Below, one piece after another: positions 22,997 to 35,629 of a stretch of 64,000 nucleotides of DNA. Below the pieces are notes generated by a model that saw only the letters and a program-made list of their open reading frames with translations, was not told the DNA's origin and ran no database searches. A program made the translations under genes and the position numbers. Every line of letters begins with the position of its first letter. Within the stretch, counting starts at the first letter, position 1. Where the stretch lies: positions 124,001 through 188,000 of the forward strand of contig JAKJXP020000030.1 of NCBI GenBank assembly GCA_022225965.2, written 5' to 3'. This DNA comes from Diatrype stigma. Its lineage: Eukaryota; Ascomycota; Sordariomycetes; Xylariales; Diatrypaceae.

Positions 22997-25900
22997 TCAC
23001 GGCCGCGTAGCGCTAGTTTGATATAACTCAGCAAACCTAGACTTTTGGCTCAACAAGGTCTCGGGCGCATCGAATTCTACCAAGTGGCCATCGTCAAGTA
23101 GCGCAACCTTGTCGTACCGGGTGATATGCGTGAGGCGGTGCATAACCGCAAGAACAGTGCAGTCTTGGAAGGTCGTGTCGACAATACCCTGCATGATTGC
23201 TTCCGTCTCGCTGTCGACACTACTTATACGTTAATCCCCGTGTTCCTAAAATTTTCACCCATGGCTCTTTCATGCCTCACCTGCTGGTAGCCTCGTCAAG
23301 TATCAAGACTTTGCTATTTCTGACCATGGCTCGTGCAAGACACAACAGCTGTTTCTGGCCTGCCGACCACGCAGCCGTGTCCATTTCGCTGCTCAAGCCG
23401 CCCTGCGCTGATACGGTGGTCCAGAGTCGGACGCGCTCGAGGGCCTGGATGATGTCTTCGTCAGAGACCTTTTCGAAAGGGTCGATGTTGGAGCGGATCG
23501 TTCCGGGCATGAGGAATGGATCCTGAGGCACCACATTGAGTTGGGAGCGAACTTCAGTGCAGGATATGGTGGAAACATCGACGCCATCGACCATGATCTG
23601 GCCTCCTTGCGTCTCAATAATCTGAAGTAGTGCCAGTATGGCGGACTGCGTTACAGATTATGTCAGTTGTCCTTTCTTCTCAATGAATGTTAGAAGCTTC
23701 TGTTTGCTTCGAAGATATTTTCAACCCAACGTGTTCTTATACTCACAGTCTTGCCGGAGCCTGAGCGTCCGCACAGAGCGACGTGCTCCGAGGGCCTTAT
23801 GGACAATGAAATGCCCTTGATCACCGGCTGCCCACTGGGTGAGTGAGCAGCGACTAGGTTCCTGAACTCGATATTGCCTTGTGTCGGCCAGTCCCGCGCT
23901 ACTTCGGCCTTCCAGCCATCACTCTTGTCTTCCGACTCCGTGTCGGCAACGAATCGCTTGACGCGCGCTACCGCGCCAACACTGGACTCCATCATCGTCC
24001 ATATCTTGATGAGTCTCATGAGGACAGAGCTGAACGTCATGACCATGACCAGGGAGACACCGACGTTGCCGGCGCTGAACTTGTCCTTCCACGTCACGAC
24101 GATAGCGACCAGCACCACAGCAATGGCGGTGACGAGCAAATCTAGCACGAAGCCGAGCCAGTGCTGAATGCAATGTTGTAGATAGGCCGGCCGTTGCGCT
24201 CGATCAATGAACCTGTGGTTGCGCTCCTGATATTGCGACTGCCAACCAAAGGCGCGAATGGTAGGCGCGCCGGCGACGGACTCGATGAAATGGGTGTACA
24301 ATGGAGCCTTGGCCTCGATCTCGAGGAGGCGGACCTGTCGCGAAGTTTGCAGGTAGAACGACTGCAGGAAATACAGGAGCGCGACGACGAACGGCGTCAT
24401 CGCGGCGAGATATTGGGAGAATACGATCAAATTGCTTGCCTTAGCCAAGGCGCTGAAGCCGGCTGGAGATTCGTTGTTAGTCGTCGACATCCCATGAGAG
24501 TAAGACAGCTACAAAGTGTAAACTTGCTCGCGATATAGTCTATCATGACAATGGGCAAATTCATGTCGATAAGTTCCATATCCTGGCTATTTGAGTACTA
24601 CATATCAGCGATGCCTCCTTTTCAAGCAGCTGGGGAGATTTGTGCAGCTAGTCGTCTTGTATCAGGGGCGATCGAGATGGCTAATGCCCTGATTACCCCT
24701 GAGGCATGTCTATCAGGAATGGGAATGAGTATCAAAGCTAACCTGAACCTGTTCGTCAAAGCACCAGTATCCGTAGCAGTAAAGAATCGCAGAGGCGCCC
24801 TAACATCAAATTAGCACGGAGATGAGGCTTGCCATGGTAGGCATATATAGGTATAACCGTACTTTATAGTGGTCTCGAGCAGATCAGAGTGCAGCCGGGA
24901 GGCCGAGTTGGATATAATATTGATAATGCCAATCCTAAGAGCTGTTAGCAGCGCAAAGCAGGCCGAGGGGAAGAGGGAATTACCACAACGAGACGGTGAT
25001 TGATATAACCCCGAAGACACAAAAGAAAGCGTACACGCCCATGTACATGCCAACCCTTTTGTTCGCTTCGATTTCGTTGGCTTCTGACCACCAATCAAGC
25101 CATACCGCTTTAGTTTTGGTTATTATTAGTGTCCCATGAGCTTAAGCGGAACTTGATATACCTACTTGCAAATTCTGTACAGAAGACCCAAACCGTCATG
25201 CTGACGAGGAACATGAAGAGCATCATATATCCGGAACTAGAAAAGTAATAACTGTAGACCGACCAGTCGCCGTTCTTGCGCCTAGTATCGAGCGCATCGT
25301 TGGCCCCATTTGTAGCATCATCTATAGTATGGGGCACGGAGACGATGGACTCTGCGACAGTACTTTCTACCCGGCAGATTTCGGTCTCCTCGGCATGCTC
25401 TCTGCTAGGTCCTTCATTTCGCGGAGTGAGGTTAGAGTTCGCAGGATATCCTCCGTAGGATAGCAGTTCTTGCGGACTTCCGACTTCGGCTATCCTGCCA
25501 CCCTCAAGAGCGACAATAGTATCAGCGAGACTCATAAGTTTATCTGTGGCCATTTAGCACTAAAGCAAGAAAATCAGTGGTAATAACCCATAAGACCTAC
25601 GACTGTGGGTGGCCAGAATGACTGTCGTGCCGCGTTTGCGGAATAGGCCATCACTTTCCAGGAGTCGCCGTGAGACAAGGTCTACGGTGTGAGCATCCAT
25701 GCCACTGAAGACGTCATCAAGAATAACTATATCCTTCCGCGAATATACGGCACGCGCGAGAGCCTGTTATATAAGCATTAGCCAACCCGTTCCGAATTTT
25801 CTTCCTAGGACTTACTCACAATTCTTTGCTTCTGTCCGCCGCTGAGATTGAGACCATTGCTACCGACGACAGTCTTGTCGCGCCGATCCAAGACCTGCAG

Positions 25901-28337
25901 GTCCGCATCCAAGCCGCATGCTGACTTGACGGTCTTGTACCATTTTGAGTCAAATGGCGATACACCGATGATACTGCTCTGGATCGTGCCATTCTCCAGC
26001 CATGGTTGCTGGGCACAGTAAGCAACAGATGAAGTACGGATGGGGGCGGCGCCGAGACTGCATATTGTTTCGCCTAATATGCTTTTCAGCAGCATACTCT
26101 TACCACTGCCGACAGCTCCGGCACAGACAGTGACGCTGCCTACTGGTACTTTCAAGTTGATATTCTTTAGTAGAGGTGTCTTCGATTCTTCCCATGTAAA
26201 ATCGTTATTGTCCAGGATAATGGCGTGCTTCTGATCATTGTCACCCTGAGCCGGAACTACCTGAGTCAGAGGATGGAGACTGATGAAGGATCCAGCACGA
26301 TTACTATGGTCGCTAGGCTCGTTGTGCTTCGCGGCATCATCGGCATAGTTGCAGTACTCCTGAATCCGCTCGAAGCTACCGACACACTGTAGAAGTTTCG
26401 GCATGAGTTGAACAAGCTGGAGTACTGGGGTCGTGAGAAGATTGATCAGGGCGATGGCGGTAAATGCCTGGGCGGTGAGAAGTGACGCATTCTTCCAAAG
26501 GAGCGCAATAACCACGTAAACAGCAAATGTAGCCATGGGTGATATGTTTTGAGGGCATTCTGCTACGAAGACTTAGTAAAGGTAGTCATGGTGAAGGGCA
26601 ACGGACTGGCACCTTACATAGTAAAACGTTCCAAACAAGCAACTTGCGGTAAGCCTTGGATGTTTGTATCTCAACTTCTCGCAGCTTTCTTAGTAAATCA
26701 GACATTACACTAGAGAGTCCTAGCATTTTCACCGCCTTCATGTCATCAAGCATTGTAGACGTTATTCGAAGTCGCTCTTGGACCTTTTCGATCCAAGCTA
26801 CCTGCGCTTTCCTGATAGAATTTGACATTGGCATCGTGATACAAATTGAAACTAGATATTCCATTAGCCAGCATTCAGTAAGTATTTCAGACCAAGAATA
26901 CCTACTGGCAATGACAGCCACTGGTGCCAGGCAGGCTAAGAAGACCTGCTGTTGCAATAGCCAGATGGCTACGCCAATCTCGATAATAGAGGCCCATATT
27001 TCGTGAACAGACTGCAGGTTCTGGCCAATACGCTCAATATCCGTGCCCATCAGGGCTATGGCAGTGGTTTCCCCGAGATCAACTGTCCTTGCCTTCAGTG
27101 TCTCCTGGTAGACGAGTCCAATAAGTCCTCCCTTGGTTCTAGTGATGAATCGCGTCGTCTGATAAGAGAATAATGCGGTCGAGCACTGCATTGAGGTTAG
27201 CACTGATCCGCCATCGTCTCAAAGTCAATGAGACTATACCGCAATGCCGAGGAAGACCAGAGCCCATGCCCCTATCAGCGCTCTGCCGAAGCTGATATCG
27301 GCCGAGGCGTCTGCCACATATGAGACTGTAGTATTGATCAAGAATGGCTGCGTGAAGTAGAACACCGTCTTGCACAGTCGCGGCAGGATGCCAGACAAAA
27401 ACGAGAGCAGGTTGGCTTGAAAACATGCTCTGAGGAGACTATACCGCGCTCGACGATCATCACCTATACATGGTTAGTCGGGTACTATGTCCTGCGACAG
27501 AGGCTGCTTGCGTTGTGCCCAAGTGCTGACGAGGTTATCGTACAACACATTGCTCTGGAGCCTAGTATCGAGTATCGGCAAATCATCCTGGATGATGACC
27601 TTCGAGTAGCCGACACGAAAAGTGGTAACTAGCCAGGCAAAAGCGGTGCGCGTCCAGAATCCGCTGTACTCTTCCGGCGCACCGAACCGCTTCTCCTCTA
27701 CAATAACGCTCGATCTCTTCTCGGTGGACTCGAGCAGAAGCGCTACCACGGTCAAAGCCAATGTGACGGCCATTGCAGCCGCCTCTCCACTGGCGCTTCC
27801 GGTCAGCCATAGCGTTCGGACTCTCGCGGTGTCGAGTATGACGAGCACGGAAAGGAACAAGCCGAGCAGAGTGGAGGGCCGAAGTGAGCGCTGGTGGTCG
27901 ATATAGGAAAGCCACGCTACACTAGCGGTTCCGACAATCGCCAGCGCGTCTGCGGTCAATGAGGCGCTTGTTTGGACAGCAGTGTTCTGTGCCCTCAGAA
28001 CCAGGAGTATCACTTGTGCTGTGAGAACGCTAGCCAAAGTCGCCTAGGTAGGTAGGCATGTCAGTGCCAGTAGCGGGATGACGAGGGTCGTCTAGGGGCT
28101 GAGAGGGCTCCTACTTACCAGCTTCCCTAGCAGCAACTTCGATGTGACCGAGCACACTGCGGGCGACTTAGCCAGAAGCGTGATGTGGAAAGGCAGAAGT
28201 GAGAAGAAAACAGCAGTCGGGAGACACGCGAAGAAGATATCCTCAAAAAGGAGAGTGAAGTCGAAAGCGCGACAAGCAGGATCGACTCTCGGGCCGAAGA
28301 CCCTATCACTAGTCGACAAGCATGTTGCTGGCGGCAT
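22997..28337 (-). CDS. ABC-C (MRP-type) full transporter, 14 exons
   Basis: An ATP-driven exporter of the multidrug-resistance-protein class, with layout TMD0-TMD1-NBD1-TMD2-NBD2. My exon model (minus): 28337-28119, 28043-27512, 27463-27240, 27185-26618, 26562-25820, 25763-25601, 25543-25166, 25107-24984, 24934-24863, 24799-24743, 24586-24524, 24452-23747, 23645-23281, 23219-22997. All phases fit and the product is 1478 residues, normal for the family. The start (VFGPRVDPACRAFDFTLLFE) is typical of fungal ABC-C proteins. NBD1 has Walker A GAVGSGKS (about 663) and LSGGQ (about 753), and its Walker B ends DD in place of DE, the usual ABC-C degeneracy. NBD2 has GRSGSGKT (1276-1283), a divergent WSAGQ signature and an intact ILDEATSS. 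Intron 2 appears to be GC-AG. The acceptor at 24453 is the least certain. Substrate unknown. Confidence 0.92.
27464..27511 (-). other. Probable GC-AG intron in the ABC transporter
   Basis: The minus strand reads GCAAGC at the donor, CTAAC eleven bases before the end, and TATAG at the acceptor. Removing these 48 bases removes an in-frame TAA and joins STWAQ to DDRRARYSLLRACF without shifting frame. No GT donor in the right phase is available nearby. Confidence 0.7.
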
Positions 28338-28800
28338 TGTTACCTTGGGTCGAAAACGCGTAACCCGTGATCCGTGGACAATAGCAGAAGGCTATCTCAG
28401 CTGCGCCGCTGAGCCGTAATATTCGTATGTGGTATTCTTAATGCCATACGTCTTAATCCATGTATACGTAGTGATTGGGTGAGACCAGGGTGGCCGAGGT
28501 TGGGTGCGGTGAGGTAAGCCATCCCGGGGCCGACGGGCTTCGTATTCAGTGGAGATCGGCGGGAATTACTCCGTCGAAGGGAATCTAACTACCCCGGAAG
28601 GCTGTGCCAAGTTATTCGGCCGACTCCGTTGGCGGCATCCGTTCCAACCCGGGAGGCGGTGTAATAGTTATTCAGACGGCCCGAACCATCATTACAAGAC
28701 TATATATTACAGCTGTTACGTCGTACCCTTCAGGTAAGGATTTTCCTAATATATCAATCCGTACGAGAACCCCTTCCATTTACCATTATTACTCGCCATC
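28338..28800. promoter_or_regulatory. Divergent promoter region
   Basis: The 463 bases between the ATG of the ABC transporter (minus) and that of the dehydrogenase (plus) must hold both promoters. Several CGG/CCG triplets occur (for example CCCGGGAGGCGG near 28648), which is the half-site type bound by fungal zinc-cluster regulators; no specific operator can be named. A short shared region like this allows coordinated expression. Confidence 0.5.
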
Positions 28801-29908
28801 ATGAGCGGCTTATATGGCCTAGTTTTCACGAAGTTAACTCTACCACCTCCTTCAGCCATCCAGGGAAAGACCGTGTTAATCACTGGCGCCAACACCGGTC
28901 TCGGCCGGGAAGCCGCCCGACATGCCCTAGCCCTGGGCGCCAGGACCATCATCCTGGGCGTCCCCTCCCTCGCCAAAGGCGAAGAGGCCAAGGCCAACAT
29001 CGAATCGAGCGCCGGCTGCTCCGACGAGAGCAGGGTCCTCGTATGGCCCATCGACCTAGAATCGTTCGCCAGCGTCCAAGCCTTTGCGTCCAGGGCGCGA
29101 ACCTACGTCGTCGAGGAGGGAGGCCGGCTGGACATGGCTATCATGAACGCTGGGGTTGCATCGGGCGAGTTTGTGCTCACTCGCGATGGGTGGGAGCGGA
29201 GTCTCCAGGTGAACGTGCTATCGACTGCGCTGCTCAGCCTGCAGCTGCTGCCGTTGCTGCTGCGGACACGGGAGCGATATCCAGATCCAGATCCTTCGTC
29301 ACCGCGACCGCACCTGACCATCCTCGCGAGCGACATCCACCGCTCGATCAAATTCTCCGAACGGCACGACTACGGCGACGGCGACCACATGCTTCGCGTC
29401 CTGAACGACCCGGACCAGTGGCAGAAGTCACAGAGCGCGGGAGGCCCCACCGAGCGCTACGGCCTCACGAAGCTCCTGGATATCTTCGTTGCAGTAGAAC
29501 TCGCTCGACTGGTGCCTCGCGACGTGCGCGGAGACCCGCTCGTGGTGGTGAATGCGGTGACGCCTGGGTTCTGCAAGTCGGAGCTCTTGACGAGGGAGAA
29601 GGCACCGTGGAGTCTGAAGCTGCTGCAGGCCTTGGTCGCAAGGACGGTGGAGGAAGGGAGCAAGACGCTTCTGCATGCAGCAACGCAGGGGGTGGAGACT
29701 CATGGGAAGTGGTTGGAAAACCAGGCCTTCGGGGAGTGAGTTCAATTCCCCTTCTCATTCTGAACCTCCAGGAAGCTTAGTAATGAGACATGTTAGTCCT
29801 GGCAAGATTGCGACAGATGCTGAAGCGGTGGTCGTAAGGGAGAAGATATGGGGGGAGATTACTGAGATATTAAGGGGGATTGACCCCGAAATTCGTACTG
29901 AGTACTGA
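28801..29908 (+). CDS. Short-chain dehydrogenase/reductase (2 exons)
   Basis: An NAD(P)-dependent oxidoreductase of the classical SDR superfamily. Seen directly: the dinucleotide-binding TGANTGLG motif near residue 27, NAG in MAIMNAGVA, the catalytic Ser region TILASDIH, the catalytic YGLTK pair, and PGFCKSEL after the active site. The single frame from the ATG at 28801 would stop at 29739 after NQAFGE. A 52-base intron (29736-29787, GTGAGT donor, GAG acceptor) in correct phase adds a tail HVSPGKIATDAEAVVVREKIWGEI ending at 29908, which resembles the C-terminal helix of fungal SDRs; the total is then 351 residues. The splice is inferred, the core enzyme is certain. Substrate unknown. It is divergent from the ABC exporter. 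Confidence 0.88.
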
Positions 29909-30111
29909 GTGACTCAAAAGACCCTAATCACCCCCATCTGAACACCCCGCCCATCTTCTATGGTTAGTGACTGAATCAACTTTATCGAGCCCATACAATT
30001 ACCATGGAAAATATTGCGTGTATATGATGTGAGCTATACATTATACTACGCCGCTCAGGTCCACTTGTTGTAACTAAAGCTTGTCAAGACCGGGTTGGCA
30101 AAACATGGATG

Positions 30112-31435
30112 CTACGCTTGGCTCCTTGTCTTTCGCCTTGTATTTCTCGCTGGCTCTACCTCGACATGCTGCTCGATCTTGACGGTCTCGAGCGCGGTGG
30201 TTTTCCGCTTACTTGAGCGTTCGCGAGATGACGGCTCGCTCGTGATCTGCTCCTTTTCTTCAACCTTGATCTTGACATCCGTATCTTCACTCTGAGCAGC
30301 GGCCTGTGCAGAGAATGACTTTAAGTTGGCTGTGAATAGCACCGAGTGGGCCCAACCGGCTTGCGGGCCCCAGGTCGTCCGGAAGTGATCGCCAACGGAG
30401 TCGTACATAACCTTGGAGAAGGTTTTGGTCTTGGCCTTGCCCTTGCCGAAGTTGTAGTCTCGTTGTGCGATCTGCCACATGTGCGTATCTACTGGAACTG
30501 CCTCACCCCACCCTAGCCCCATCAGACAGACGCAGTCCGCAACCTTGGGGCCGACGCCGGTGAGTAGCAGCAGCTGTTCGTGGGAGTTTTTATAGGTAGG
30601 TGCCTCAGTGGCATCGAAAGCCATTCTGGGTTGAAGCCACCCCGGATTCTCGGGATTGGCCAAGCTCTCCAGCCATCCCTCGGGCTTGTCTTCAGAAAGT
30701 ATGCGGGCTGTCTCTGCAATGTACCTGGCTCTGTAACCAAAACCGAGCTCTCTAAGATGAGTCTCGACCCCTTTTCCGGCCAGCGCTTGTGGGCTGGGAA
30801 AGTCGTGGAACGCTTCATCTCCAATATGGCCAACAAAAGGTCCATAGTGTTTACATAGCTTGAGCACCTGCGGAACATTAGCCAGGGAAAGCAAGCAGGG
30901 GATATGTATACCATGTACCATCTGGGATATCCGTGAAATATTGTTGTTGCTGCTACATATAAAACTAACCAAGGCCTCCCAAGCATCCTGGCTGAGAATG
31001 CGAATGCCAGTGAATTTGGGTGCCTTCTTTCGAAAGTTCGGATCCGAATCGGACCATTGGTCATACAATGACGCTAGATCGTATTTCAGGCTGAAGTAGT
31101 GCCGCAGAAGGTCTTCAGTGTCATCAGAAGTTGTAGTGTGTAGATCCCCCTTGGTGGATGGTGAAGATGCAGGTGACGGCAAGACGGCTGTTGTAGGCCA
31201 GGTCGTCTTGTAATGCAGATATTCTTTGTCTTGTTTCAAAGATAGTAAGCGTCCATGAAGCACACAGTTCCTGAGATGCTTTAGTATTGTGACAAGTTAG
31301 AGGAACATGTTAAGTGAAGGGAAGTGCTGACCATTCACCATCAATCTTACGCCAGCGAAAGGACTGTCCGCAGCGAAGTGTCGTGTCTATACACAGCTCT
31401 GCTAAACTAACAGGGAGCCTTCTCCATTCAGGCAT
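30112..31435 (-). CDS. OGG1: 8-oxoguanine DNA glycosylase/AP lyase (2 exons)
   Basis: Removes 8-oxoguanine paired with C and nicks the resulting abasic site, starting base excision repair in nucleus and mitochondria. Exons (minus) 31435-31332 and 31270-30112 give 420 residues. The N-terminal domain has LRCGQSFRWRKIDGEW, the G-Q-S-F-R-W signature being diagnostic. The SSNNNISRI segment matches the lesion-pocket region. The helix-hairpin-helix LLTGVGPKVADCVCLMGL carries catalytic Lys277, and PVDTHMWQIA carries Asp296, nineteen residues later as in human OGG1 (Lys249/Asp268). The last 80 residues are charged, with KRK and RRKTR stretches that may serve as nuclear signals. The first intron has a GTCAGC donor and a CTCAG acceptor. 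It is convergent with the dehydrogenase and divergent from the U2AF gene. Confidence 0.97.
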
Positions 31436-32085
31436 TATGTAGGACACCATTCCAAGTTGATTCAAGAGTTGGTGAGAGTTTAGAGCCGTAGTGCAAGTGG
31501 GATACCCGAATCTTTTGGCGCACAGGTTTTATACACGCTACACTACCTACTGGATCACGTAGGCTGATAGGGGCAGAAGAAGCGATGGCTTACATATGTA
31601 AGCAGTGACAAAGTCGAGGGTTTCTACGAAGTAGTCCGTTATTTATGCAACAGCTGGGGGCTCGTCCGTATCAGGTAATAAAGAGACGTAACTAAAAGGG
31701 GCAAGCAGGGCTGGAGTCTACCGGTGGACCATTCAGCCACTCCGATCAAGCCCAGTCCACGTAGATGGTAGCGGTATGTACATACATACAAAGTACTTAG
31801 ACTAGATCTTAGGAGTGGTCTGAGAGCCGCTACGCCACCTATAGCCTAGCGCAAAACCTACAAACTTGAGGTTGCTCTCATTACTTCAACAAAATTTAGT
31901 TTTACATACCCAGTAGGAAGGAACTCCCAGCCTTGTTGATCTACTGGCTTGTCGACTGAAGCCTTACCAAACCAACATTTTACACTTTCATCTGCCTTCC
32001 AATTCATCACCGTTGCACAGTTCAATTGAGCAGAGCATCCATCATCACCCATTATCCATCCCTCTTTCTCAATTGCCAGATTGAC
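31436..32085. promoter_or_regulatory. Divergent promoter region of OGG1 and U2AF
   Basis: 650 bases between two start codons on opposite strands. It contains an exact TACGAAGTA at 31625-31633, a word recurring elsewhere in the window. No other gene seen. Confidence 0.45.
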
Positions 32086-34092
32086 ATGAACGGTGACAGC
32101 TACTCGTCTCGAGGTATGTTTCTTCGCGACTATTACATAACCTAATCCCGGTCTTGTTCGAAGGCATCCATGCTAACTAGAATCTATCTAGATGGCGGCC
32201 GCCATGGCTCCTCTCGTGACTACCCATCCCGCGACGACCGCAGAGATCGAGGCGATCGAGGCGACCGAGGCGACCGTCGTGACCGGAGACGCAGCAGATC
32301 CCCAAGACGATCACATCGTGACCCGAGAGACGAAGATGCTTATGCTTCAAGCCGCAGCCACCGAGACCGTGAGCGCGAAGATAGATACGGAGGAGGCGAG
32401 CGGGGAGGCGGAGGTGAACGAGGAGGCCGAGAGCGCCGCGATCGGGAATGGGACCGTGACCGAGGATCTCGAAGAGACCATCGCCGTGATGATGGCGGCC
32501 GGCCACCGCGACGCGACCGCGACCTATTCGATGACCGACGCGGTGGCGACAGACGGGAGAGAGGTGGCGACAGAGCAGATAGAGGCGACAGAGCAGGCGG
32601 CGACCGAGGAGGCGATCGAGATGCTCGGAACAGAGATGACGATCTGTTCGCCCAGAATCGCCGTGGTCGCAGTGCAACCCCACCGCCTAAGAAGCGCGAG
32701 CCCACCCCAGACCTTACTGACATCGTGCCGGTCCTGGAGCGCAAGCGGCGGTTGACTCAGTGGGACATCAAACCCCCCGGCTATGAGAACGTCACAGCTG
32801 AACAGGCCAAGCTGTCGGGAATGTTCCCTCTTCCGGGTGCTCCGCGCCAGCAGCCTATGGACCCCACGAAGCTACAGGCTTTCATAAACCCGACGGGTGA
32901 AGGGGCGGTAAACAGCGCCGCGCTGAAGCCGACCAACTCGCGTCAGAGCAAGCGCCTTATTGCATACAACATCCCTCCCGGATCGACCGAAGAGAGCGTT
33001 ATGGGCTTCTTCAACCTGCAGCTTAATGGGCTGAACGTCATCGAGAGCACAGACCCTTGCATCCTATGTCAGATCTCCAAGGAGTCCAACTTTGCGCTTC
33101 TTGAATTCAGACATTCGTCTGAGGCGACGGTAGCGCTCGCCCTGGACGGTATCTCGATGGAGCCAGATGATGCCATGGCGAACGGCGTAGCGAATGGTAG
33201 TGGCGAGGGCCTCAAGCTCCGACGGCCCAAAGATTACATCGTCCCTGCAATCGTCGATGACACCCCCTACGAACCCGGCGTCGTCTCGAAGATCGTGGTC
33301 GACACCCCGAACAAACTCAGCATCTCGAACCTGCCATCCTACCTTTCAGAAGAGCAGGTTATGGAGCTGCTTATCTCCTTCGGCGAGCTTAAGGCATTCA
33401 CTTTGGTCAAAGATGTCCACACAGAAGAGTCCCGTGTAAGTCACTACCCTACATCATTTCCTGCATTCTAGCTAATCTTCCTTAGGGCATTGCTTTCTGC
33501 GAGTTTGTAGACCACGCCTCCACTGAGATTGCGACCCAAGGCCTCAATGGCATGCTCATCGGCGAGAAGAATATCAAAGTTCAGAAGGCAAGCATTGGCA
33601 TCACCCAGGTTGCCGGTATCGAGATGGGCGTCAACGCGATGTCTATGCTCGCTGGAACTACTGCTGGTGCCGATTCTGAAGAAAGCCGGGTATTGCAGCT
33701 GCTCAACATGGTGACTCCGGACGAGTTGATGGACAATGATGATTATCAAGGTGAGAGTGTTCTGAGATGTTATATTTTACGCTCTGCTAATCTTTCTCTA
33801 GAAATCTGTGAGGACGTTGAAGAAGAGTGCGGCAAGTACGGCCAGATTGTAGCGTTGAAGGTGCCCAGACCGAGTGGAGGCAGCCGACAATCAGCCGGTG
33901 TTGGGAAGATCTTTGTCAAGTATGACACGCCTGCGTCGGCGAAGAAGGCTCTTCAAGCTCTGGCAGGCAGAAAGTTTGCTGATAGAACTGTTGTCACCAC
34001 ATACTTCCCAGAGGTAAGGTCGCTTTTTCAACCTGCCCAGGAACCATTGCTAACATACATTCTAGGAGAACTTCGACGTCGGAGCATGGTAA
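32086..34092 (+). CDS. Splicing factor U2AF large subunit (5 exons)
   Basis: Binds the polypyrimidine tract before 3' splice sites and recruits U2 snRNP. Exons 32086-32113, 32192-33435, 33486-33750, 33802-34013 and 34066-34092 join in phase to 591 residues. Order of domains: an N-terminal RS-like domain full of RD, RR and RS pairs (about 10-165); the linker RRLTQWDIKPPGYENVTAEQ typical of U2AF65; RRM1 from about residue 264 (LIAYNI as RNP2); RRM2 from about 382 (LSISNL, and GIAFCEFVD across intron 2); and a C-terminal U2AF-homology motif from about 495 ending ENFDVGAW, the Trp-ending tail used in ligand binding. The last exon is only 27 bases. The first intron has GTATGT, a GCTAAC branch site and TAG. 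Nuclear. Confidence 0.96.
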
Positions 34093-35629
34093 ATAGTGAC
34101 TAATTTTCGGAAATGGGGTGGCTCATGGGTGAGATAATGAAGCTCGGTAGGAATCAATTTGTGACTGGGTCGTAAGGCTGAGCTACGGTCTTAGGTTCAG
34201 ATAACCGGCGTGTATTATATTTCCCAATCTTGGGAGGGAAGCGATAAGAAACAATGGTGCGGTCAGCAGTAGGCACACATTATGGCACCATAACTAACAC
34301 GGCCGGATTGTTTCGCCAGCTGCCCAATCAATATTTCGTTTGCTATGTACCTGTTTGCTATTCCCTTGATTGTGCTTATGATGCCATGAAGTATGAAATC
34401 TAAACTAATATCCGTAAAAGTCAATGCCAAGGCAGCACCTGGAGGCCTGCACAAGCTCATTCCAGGGTTGAGAAACCGTCATTCTTGTCTACGATGGATG
34501 GCCGCTACGCAAGATCTGAAAGCTACTTTGTACTTGAGAAGCAGATGCCGGTTTAGCGGCAGTTATGACTAACATAGTAGAGATCTATTTCCCTCCTTGA
34601 CTAAGTATCCAAGAATTACCGGCCTCTATAGTATGGTCTTGGTAGGCTTGAAGGAGGGTCAAGAAGAGAATCTGGCACCAATGCAGTCAGACGTTGGCCC
34701 GGTTTCTTGGAACAAGATGGGCTCTAGCATCTTCCACCACCCAACCCCATAGGCTTGCTAAACGACGCGGCTCATATCTCCACAGGATAGGCACCTCCGC
34801 TCATCAATAAGCCGAGTTGCCGGAAATTTGTGTGGTAGCTTGTCTCATCATGTTTTCCAAGACATTGACATTTCCATTTTGCCTAGCTGCAGACGTCCAA
34901 ATATCAGGGTCCGGAGGAGGGCAAGTTGTTGCCCTCTAGCTAGAAGGTTCCCCGGCGGATCTTGATGTAATGGAAAGTATTTCTATCCGTTGTTCCTGCG
35001 GGATGTTGACATTGCCAAGAAGCCAACTCGGGGTGAAAGCCGGAGACTAATGGCCATGGACATATATCACATATTTTGGTGGGGAAACGAAGAACGAATG
35101 TATCAGGTCTGTATGACCTCAACTTTACGTCAGACTTGTCGAAGAATAACACAACCTCCTAACATTGGCTTCTGTTGACAATGAAGTTGGGCCGTAGCAA
35201 TCAACCCCTACCGACCAATCCATGCCTGTTGTTGATAATCAGGTAGCACACATTCTCTGCCTGGTAATAAGCAACCAATAGCTTCGCATGTGCTATCTAG
35301 CGCTTAATCCCGTTATGCTGTATTGTGTCACCACTACTGGAATGACATGAAGTTGCTCGATGGCTTCGTAATGTATGTGCAGGCTTGCTGATGAGCCTGC
35401 TTGGATAGGTACTTAAATATGAGGCTAGCAACAGCCTTGACACCCCGCATCACACAGCTTTCCAATCCTGTTAACCCCGTTGGCGTTGGCTATTGTTCTC
35501 CGGAAAGCTTATCTCGTGAGAGACATCAATCAACTTCATCATCGTCTACTTGTTTTGCATTTGATACTATCGCGAACCCCCTCTCCGCCTAATCTATAAC
35601 CTGCGCACCCACCTAGGTACTGCCCAATC
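34093..35629. other. Intergenic
   Basis: About 1.5 kb without a recognisable gene; the frames here are short. It contains the 3' end of the U2AF transcript and the promoter of the TenA-like gene. Confidence 0.5.
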
